Source of the DNA: Theobroma cacao
Lineage: Eukaryota; Streptophyta; Magnoliopsida; Malvales; Malvaceae
Direction of reading: 5' to 3'
NCBI RefSeq assembly: GCF_000208745.1
Contig: NC_030853.1
Location: forward strand, 3,890,197-3,954,196
DNA: 64,000 nucleotides
The notes beneath the pieces were generated by a model. It worked only from the letters and a program-made list of their open reading frames with translations. It searched no databases and had not been told where the DNA came from. Shown in pieces: positions 57,530 to 64,000 of this stretch (position 1 is its first letter; each line of letters begins with the position of its first letter). The position numbers and the translations under genes are program-made.

Positions 57530-58200
57530 CTACCAAAAACACTTTTCCTGAGGAAAATGCTCATAATGAAGAAAGCTCTATTGCTTCAGAACAAGACCAG
57601 GGATTCGCAGACGATCAAATGAGCGGCGGGGCTCAATCGAGTTCCTTCTGCTTAAATTACCAGTCCTACATGGACAGAGAACCCAGAGCAAAATGGACAA
57701 AACAAGATACAGAATTGTTCTATGGGGTCTGTGCATGAAGAATTTTAAATCTTTTTTATTTCAATTGGAAACCAACTATTCTTTTATATCTGCAATGTAG
57801 TCGAAGAAAAATGCATAAAATATCTTTTCTAGAACTGCAAAATTGTTGTGTCTACATGTGTGTTCGGTGGATGTGTCAATGAATTGATGTGGTAAACTTA
57901 ATGTGAATCTTATTTTAGTATTATGAAGTGAGGGGTCAGTGTCTTAGGACTCTTTCACCTCCTTCTACAATGAGTTTTATGTTCTGATTTTCAATTGATG
58001 TGTGCTGTAATTTGTGTTTTAGGCCATGCGAGTTTGGGCCTGATTTCTTATTGATATGACTACTTTTTCCTGGAAGAAGTAGTCATCAGGTTGAGCTGAA
58101 ATTCAAGAAGGAAGAGCGTTGATATCCGTTGAGGCTTTCCGAGGCTTTAGCAAGTCGTACCAACGGTGGATTCCATTTTTATTGCGCTTGCTATTGGAAG
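57530..58200 (+). pseudogene. BDP1: SANT-domain exons of the BDP1-like pseudogene
   Basis: Exon 57530 to about 57726 encodes an acidic linker and then LNYQSYMDREPRAKWTKQDT, ELFYG, the start of the BDP1 SANT domain. After a ~300-bp intron (acceptor GTGTTTTAG at 58022), the frame gives CEFGPDFLLI, a stop (58057-58059), LLFPGRSSHQVELKFKKEER, a second stop (58120-58122) and YPLRLSEALASRTNG. In BDP1 these positions read ..IQQLFPGRTR..VKLK.KKEER..P. The domain's order is intact, so the two stops are late point changes. The C-terminal tail is not seen. Confidence 0.75.
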
Positions 58201-58244
58201 CTCCACTGGTCTAATTATTGTGAGTTGTGTCATGCTTAGGTGTA

Positions 58245-59424
58245 ATATCATTTTATTATCCAGCAAATTATTCCAATTTGGAGAAAGTGATTTTTTTTAT
58301 AATTAAAAAAATTTAAATCTTACTCTTTAAATAAAAAAATTATACATTAATTAATAAATCAAACATTCAAATATAACAATTACAATAATTTACCAGATAA
58401 ATTAAGCAGAATCTAACATAAATGTTTCAACTGATTTGACACGTGAAGAGACAGACTTTGACTTCTGAAATTAATGTATGTTTTCTTTTCTTCTTTTTTG
58501 ATTCCAATATGGATGATAATTTGCCATGGTGCAATGTTGATCACGTGGCATGTGGCGAACATGTTGACACAAGATGTCTCCCGCATAAGGACATAAATCT
58601 GTGTGGGAATGGCTATATGCTTTTGGAATAGTTACCTATTACTCACTGCCCAACAATCTGACTCGTTATTTTCCATCTCTAACTCTACCTCATTCTGCAC
58701 TCATACTATGATTAATAACTTGTTTACCGAGAAACAGCTATACACAAAACATAGGCTACTCTTTCTCTGTACAAGTACTTAATCATTGTCTCCTTTCTTT
58801 GTTTACCCTTCAATAATACCATTAATATTTTTTTAATTACTGTAAAAAAATACACTTGTATATTTATTATATTATGGGTTTTGTTTAATGGCTATCACGA
58901 ACCTGCATACAAATTCGAGTGAAGGGCAAAACATGACACACAAAAGCCAAATCTTTATGGAAAGTTTTAGCAATGAGATTCATATTTGAGTGGTGTTAAT
59001 TTCATGAACGTAGGGGGGGTAATATGGACATTTCGAAACTAAAATACTTTTGGGCTTAATGGACATTTGAGGAAAAACCACCCAAGGCTTAACCCAAGAA
59101 ACCAATAACATGTAGCTCTTCTCCCGCTAAACCAGCAAGGCTTAATGCCAAGAACATATAGCCAATAGAACCTGAAGAAACAGAAATACCTGGAAGTAAA
59201 CATAGCTCATGAACTTGCATGAGAGGCATCAGAGGAGCAAATGCACTTGTATGCTAATTCCACGAGTTGCATGCCCCAACCCGAACCTGGAATTGGAAAC
59301 ACTCGCACCACATATAATCAATACAAAAATCTGGAGCCTAATTGCAATATTCAGAACAAGATCATAGCAGCAACAGATAAATGACAAGGGGTTATAAGGT
59401 AAGGAGTATTAACCGGCTCTGGTT
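58245..59424. other. Intergenic sequence between convergent BDP1-like and CAP-G genes
   Basis: AT-rich 58280-58400. A 62-codon Cys/His-containing ORF at 58443-58631 has no recognisable family. The part nearest 59424 should contain the CAP-G 3' UTR, and I could not pick a single poly-A signal. Confidence 0.5.
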
Positions 59425-62400
59425 TCAGTCAGTGAGCTCATCTGATTCTTGAGAATCCTCAGATGTGACATCTGAGTCTTCATTTTCATCACCATCTTCT
59501 TCTGTCCTTGCAGCTTTACTCGCAGTCATCTTGGCCAGTGCTGCAGTCTTGCTTGCCCTTTGTGAGCGAGTGCCTATAGTGCCAGGAACGGTGGGAACCA
59601 CAGATTGGAAAGAGGCAGGTGATTTTTCTTCATCAGAACTAACTTCTTCACGTCTCACCCGTCTCCTTACACGAATTGGCCGAGTTGAGCGTGGGGCTGG
59701 GCTTTGTGGAACTGAAGTGGAACCATCCATATCTAAGTCGAATTCAAGGTCTAACCTTCCTACAAAACATTGAGAGGGCACACATTTAGTTTGGTGTTAA
59801 AAGACCGACACATGCCCACCCAACAATAACAGAAAGAAAACAAGTAGCAGGCACTTATCCCAAAAAAGAAAAGAACAAAAAGCAGGCCAAAATTGGACAC
59901 AATTCATGTTTGCTCTGGACAATTTTACTAGTTTGTTTCCAGAAAAGTATTCTTCAACACAAGACTATGCCATCTATGTTGTCAGACAGATTTTGTATAA
60001 TATTTCGAACAGAAAGTTCCCATTTGACATGCAGAGCACGACATCCTCAAATTAATATCTTTCCTGTGAGTGCAAGAAACTCACCAAAAATCAACTTAGC
60101 TTCGTCTTCAGACAAATCCTGATCAGGATGTCTATCTAGTTCCTTAAGACGTTCAGCCATCTGCTTCAACTCCTTTACAACATCTTTCTCTCCCAGCACA
60201 CATTCACACGCACGACTCAAAAGCCTCCGCATTATCTTTACTGGCCCTTGTTCTGATAAGCGGAAATGGAGAGAGGCAAGTATTTTACATAGAGCTGCAA
60301 CATATGACCTCTCCGCTGGTGTCTTCTTCGCTTGGAACCTCACCACCTTGGGAAGGCATAAGAGTAACAAATTAGTAGGTATCAAATTAGTTTGTTCAAA
60401 AATGAGGTAGTCTTCCTCAAAGATTTATGCCAACCGGCATACCCATCTTCCATGCAACACATCCATGGTTTTCAATGCAACAAAATAACAAAATTTTTTT
60501 GCATCCATGGAGAAGCAGAAATCATCAGCACATAGGAATTGCTTTGAAGTGAATCTTCTGAATATAAGCACAGTAAATGTACTCCATCCGAAATTAAGTA
60601 TCTTGATTTCCAATATTGTCCTATAATATATGTACACAATGAAAATGTCAAAAGCTTTGATGTCTACTTTATTCTCACCACCCTTCAGCCCTTTGAAGGG
60701 AAGGCTAAAGCGATGTGATAATCGCATATACTTTAAAACTGCACTGAAGAAAATCCAGACTGAAGAAATAATATCGCCCTTTTAAAGTCATTAAATAGAA
60801 GTCTGCTTGGCACTAAGTTGCTATTTGGTTGTAACAACTTTTGGTTTGGTCAGAGATCTTATCAAAGGATTGATTTTGATGAGGGTATGGCCATAGAAAA
60901 CAAGCTGTAGCAGGTGAATAATCATTTGAGAACCTACTAGTTAGATATTAATCTCTTCGACAGAGCACTAAAACCATTCCAGAGGAATTTACTTGGTTTT
61001 AGAGTACTAATGATGTAATTTTCACCAACAGCACATGACTAGATGTATAGGACTTCAAGAAATAGGGGTTAATAACAGTTGTTAGTTCTCTCTGCAATCA
61101 AGGATACTGGATATTCAGAAAAATAGGTGGAAAGACCAGCACCACAACCCAAAGTAAGATTGATGGAGAACATTCTTGCAAGTTTTGTTAAAATGTCTAT
61201 TCAAGGCGTAAAAGAAAACAGGATTTTAATAATAATCTGGTTTAGAGGACTGATATGAATTCAACCACTAAAAATAAAATTCCCTCCAGCCAGTTGAAAT
61301 TGTCATGGATACAAAATGACAAATTTTTATAAATCATTATATTGGGAAATGTTAAATTTCACTTCCAGTTGTTAACTACTAAACTTTAACAATGTTAGTA
61401 ATATGAACACAAGTTCTTTCTTAATTGTCCAGTTAATTAATTAATTAAAGATTTTAGTTTTTTTTTATGTGAAAACTTTAATGGGACAAGGTAGCATATC
61501 GTTTGTAGAATCCCAAGGGGAAAGCAAAAAGAAAAAGAAAAGACTACCTATAAGGCTATTACAATGTAACAATCATAACTTATAGACATTGCTTATCAAG
61601 CAAAGACATAATAATTTGAGTATTCATCCTTTAGCATTTTAAGGGCAATCATAAACCACAAAATAAATTTACAGTTGCGAACAATTACCTCTGTGGCTAT
61701 GCGTATTGCAAGTCCCTCTTCCCCACATTCTACTGAAGGCTGTTCAGAACCATCTATGACTTGTTGTGATGTCTTACAACCATTATCATCCTCCACTTCA
61801 GTCTCTTTCACATATAGGGGAGTCTGCATCATCTGCAGCATGAATCTTGAAGCTTGTACTGCACGCTTACGCATGTTGGACACCATGTAAGAAGAACCTC
61901 CAGAATGGTCATTTATACCAGGCCACATAGAACGAATGACTGGAATGAAAGCCTTGGACAAACACTTCTGTGATTGCAAAATTAAAATTATCATCATCAA
62001 CAAACAAGTCTTGACACTTTGGACATATAACTTCTGTGTCTGTGTTGACAAAAAACACATAATATCCAGAATTTAGTATTGCCTACCTTGTGATTTGCTG
62101 AAAGGGAAGCGTAATGCTCGAAGAAAACAGATAAACACTGTTTCAATCTAGTCAACAGTTAAAAGAAAAACGTGTTGTAATGGCCATCATTGTAAAGAAG
62201 ATGAGAATAATTTTATAAAGTAAAAGAGAGAGGAGAGAGGCTCAGATCCACCAACCTCTGTAGGTCCTTCGATTTGTCACTGAAATACAAGATAATCAGC
62301 TTGGATAAGAGCAAAGGATGAAAAGAGGCTGGTATACTTGGATACTTCTCACTTAGAAGAAGGATCTTTGCAAATCCCTCTCCAAGAACAGCTTGGACTG

Positions 62401-64000
62401 ATTCACTTTCATCATTTTCTTGAGCTGTGCCCCAATTATTTGTCATAAATCCAGCATATAAGAGATCAAGTAATTGAATATTCAAATCTCCATCTGTGTC
62501 AGAAAAGTTTACAGGACTAGCAGGCATGTTATCTTCTTGGAGCTGTGTAGAAAAGTTAAGTCCCATGGCCCTATCAACTTCCTGAGGACCATGCCACATC
62601 CCAAGATCAAATAATGCCTTACAAGCAACTGTGCTAATTGGAGAAGGGCCCTTAACATAGGAGATCCTCAACTGCTTTAGTAGTTCTTCACTTGGTTTAT
62701 ACTCTAACAACCCAAACAAACCTAGGCACCGGACAGCTATCCTCTGCACATCCAAGTGAACATGTTTTGCCTGCATTTTATAGTCCATATCAATTGTTAA
62801 ATCCTTCCAAAAAATAAATTTTTAGACAATTATTTTTACTTAGGCAATTTAAAACATCTAAAAGCTAGGCAAACTCATAACAATTGCATGTACATGGAAT
62901 ATATATTAAGCACATTTGCATCAAGGTTAATGCAGAGAAGCTGACTTTCATTTGCTATAAGTTCTGCTCTTTATATTCTTACCCTTCCTCAAATAGATAC
63001 TTCACAAATGAAAATAAATGCACATGACAATATGAACAAATTAATATAAAATATAAAATATGCCCTAGAGAATTTAAGGAAAAAACCAAACTATGCATCT
63101 TGTCATGCATATAATTAGGAGGTAAGAATAAAAAACCATACTCAGTGAAGAGCTAAGGCTATTTCATGTAGGCCTTGTGGATTTTATTATGAATAACAAG
63201 GTGGAATCCAAATAAAACAGAAAGAATCAGCCAAGTCCAAACCCCAGGAAGCAACAAAAATTGACTATGTTACTCCAACTCTTCATTTTCCTTGAAGTAC
63301 CCCGTATCCAACACATATCCAACAGACATTGGTATGGATGTCTTACCCTCCAAATATATGGGAAAACTTAGAAAAATTTGGCCATACCCGTGTTGGACAC
63401 GTACCTTTATCCGACACTCACCCCCAAGTACAGGTAATATAGAAACTTGAAGCACATGCATATTATATTAAGAGGTAAGAATAGAAAAGCATCATTGAAG
63501 ACATGAGGCTATTTAACGTAGGACTTTAGCATTTCATTATGAATAAAGTGGAATCAAAATAGAACAGAAAGATTCAACCACATCCATACCCCAGGAAGCA
63601 ACAAAGAATGAAGCAGTTCAAAATGAAATGATTTTGCATTTTCCAAGAGAAGACCAGTAACAGCAAGGCTGTGCATCCATTGCATAAAGTCAGCAGTTCT
63701 CTCCCGGCAAGGACGTGCAAGCTCTTCTACAACCCCAAGAATAACTTCTTCAAATTCACCAGTGGCAGAGTGAACCCTCCTTGCCAACCTCGCCACTGCA
63801 ATAGCCCAATCTCGGCCGCCACCAAGATTTATGCCATCTCCAATCACAACTTTGTTGCCTTCATCATCCACTTCATGTTCAAGAGGCCTATGCAGTAAGT
63901 CCTGCACAAAGGAGCTAGCAACCTTCCTGATTGTAGCATCTGAAAAATCAAGCATTTCGCCGAGCAATAGTAGCTGTCGAGATGCAAAGTGATAATTTGC
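59425..64000 (-). CDS. CAP-G: Condensin I subunit CAP-G (condensin complex subunit 3), 3' part
   Basis: Six exons on the minus strand, all with GT-AG borders: 64000-63590 (open at the window edge), 62770-62256, 62147-62087, 61967-61689, 60346-60085 and 59759-59425. They join in one frame for 620 codons plus stop. The first reads HFASRQLLLLGEMLDFSDAT and FMQWMHSLAVTGLLLENAKS. HSLLLPG then joins AKHVHLDVQRIAVRCLGLFG, with ISYVKGPSPISTVACKALFD after it. This is the Cnd3/CAP-G C-terminal HEAT region. The tail is basic (RPIRVRRRVRREE) then acidic and Ser-rich, ending ELTD. CAP-G with CAP-D2, CAP-H, SMC2 and SMC4 compacts mitotic chromosomes. No stops or frameshifts are visible. The N-terminal part (about 400 residues by family size) lies beyond the window. 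Confidence 0.92.
60347..61688 (-). other. CAP-G intron of 1.34 kb
   Basis: Donor GAG|GTAATTG at 61688 and acceptor TTCCCAAG at 60347. No other gene is seen inside. The 100-codon minus-strand ORF at 60425-60727 has no recognisable domain and lies wholly in the intron. Confidence 0.75.
62771..63589 (-). other. CAP-G intron of 0.8 kb with an internal duplication
   Basis: Donor GGG|GTATGG at 63589 and acceptor AAATGCAG at 62771. It contains a diverged copy of its own 5' end (see the repeat at 63108-63610). The ORF at 63270-63461 is intronic and unrecognised. Confidence 0.75.
63108..63610 (-). repeat. Direct duplication spanning a CAP-G exon end and intron
   Basis: Segment 63108-63257 and segment 63458-63610 are alike and offset by about 347-350 bp. 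Shared phrases include GAGGTAAGAATA, GAGGCTATTT/AAGGCTATTT, CATTATGAATAA, GTGGAATC-AAAT, and CCCCAGGAAGCAACAAA. The last phrase is the end of the CAP-G exon (LLLPG codons and donor), so the intron carries a second, decayed copy of the exon end. Confidence 0.75.

Larger units (their letters stand above)
47046..58245 (+). pseudogene. BDP1: TFIIIB B'' subunit (BDP1)-like gene, TE-expanded and broken
   Basis: Exon-like pieces in gene order encode a plant BDP1. They are: 47046-47360 (RVGAKFQPKSKLKPRKEK; SRTEVSLKNNYKDLSQIA); 47428-47480 (VDFDLDPFDDV); 47564-47861 (RVGGKFQPKTRPKGKEGTST); 49416-49513 (LECLDQLLAQSS); about 51260-51300; 51385-51660 (AGKFKPRPGYK); 51795-52240 (RKKRASLIPNPSQKS); 52324-52424 (TTEDEIDFAKVALKNFILVA); 57530-57726 (YMDREPRAKWTKQDTELFYG); and 58024-58200 (VELKFKKEER). 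BDP1 is the SANT-domain subunit of TFIIIB needed for RNA polymerase III initiation. Frameshifts (for example in 51385-51450) and two stops in the SANT exon argue that it is dead. Three retroelements sit in its introns. It converges on CAP-G. Confidence 0.75.

Noticed and set aside
47046..58245. Intact functional BDP1 gene
   Set aside because: Two in-frame stops in the SANT exon and frameshifts elsewhere. Splicing around them is not evident from the sequence.
59465..59773. Plus-strand ORF of 102 codons
   Set aside because: Antisense shadow of the last CAP-G exon.
60425..60727. Minus-strand ORF of 100 codons
   Set aside because: Lies within a CAP-G intron, has no recognisable motif, and CAP-G exons join in frame without it.
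61596..62060. 154-codon ORF as one exon
   Set aside because: Only 61689-61967 is exon. The ends run into introns past good splice signals.

Overview
This 64 kb window is AT-rich nuclear DNA from a flowering plant, most likely a dicot. The evidence is a spliced condensin gene with GT-AG introns, Ty1/copia retrotransposons (Sirevirus and Tork types), Athila-like LTR elements primed by tRNA-Asp, and large non-coding LTR derivatives. The peptide wording recalls rosids such as Malvaceae, but that is only an impression.

Most of the window is retrotransposon nested in retrotransposon. Bases 1-12955 hold an LTR fragment (1-1772), then an Athila-type LTR fragment interrupted by a copia solo LTR (1981-12617). 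That solo LTR is itself interrupted by an 8.6 kb non-autonomous LTR element (2077-10639) with clear target duplications. Bases 12956-26385 are a 5'-truncated Sirevirus on the minus strand: 3' LTR, envelope-like ORF, RNase H/RT, integrase and the gag end. Its RT is split by an Athila-type solo LTR (18771-23891), which is split again by a decayed copia element (19208-22715). Bases 26386-36469 are the 3' part of an Athila-like element, with an envelope-like ORF relic at 26553-27650. It is followed by a pile-up of related LTRs in alternating orientation. One of these LTRs is followed by a nearly complete complement of tRNA-Asp.

Bases 37200-41114 hold a possible host 5' leader interrupted by an internally deleted copia element (38257-41114, target duplication AATTT). 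Bases 41115-46950 are AT-rich DNA with MITE-like repeats, a second copy of the LTR family seen at 1-1772, and a short poly-A retroposon with a 12-bp target duplication.

Host gene content is at the right. A TFIIIB B'' (BDP1)-like gene on the plus strand (about 47046-58245) has been stretched by a Sirevirus solo LTR, another copia LTR and a complete but dead Tork-like copia element (52574-57123). It carries frameshifts and stop codons and looks like a pseudogene. Convergent with it, on the minus strand, is the 3' part of an apparently intact gene for condensin I subunit CAP-G (59425 to beyond 64000). Six exons are visible and encode the last 620 residues.

The most interesting signals are three. 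First, a 23-nt terminal hairpin recurs at the start of the Athila-type LTRs with compensatory base changes. Second, a read-through tRNA-Asp primer copy is fused to an LTR that rejoins its host LTR directly. Third, dense TTAA-type semi-palindrome arrays occur in the Sirevirus LTRs.
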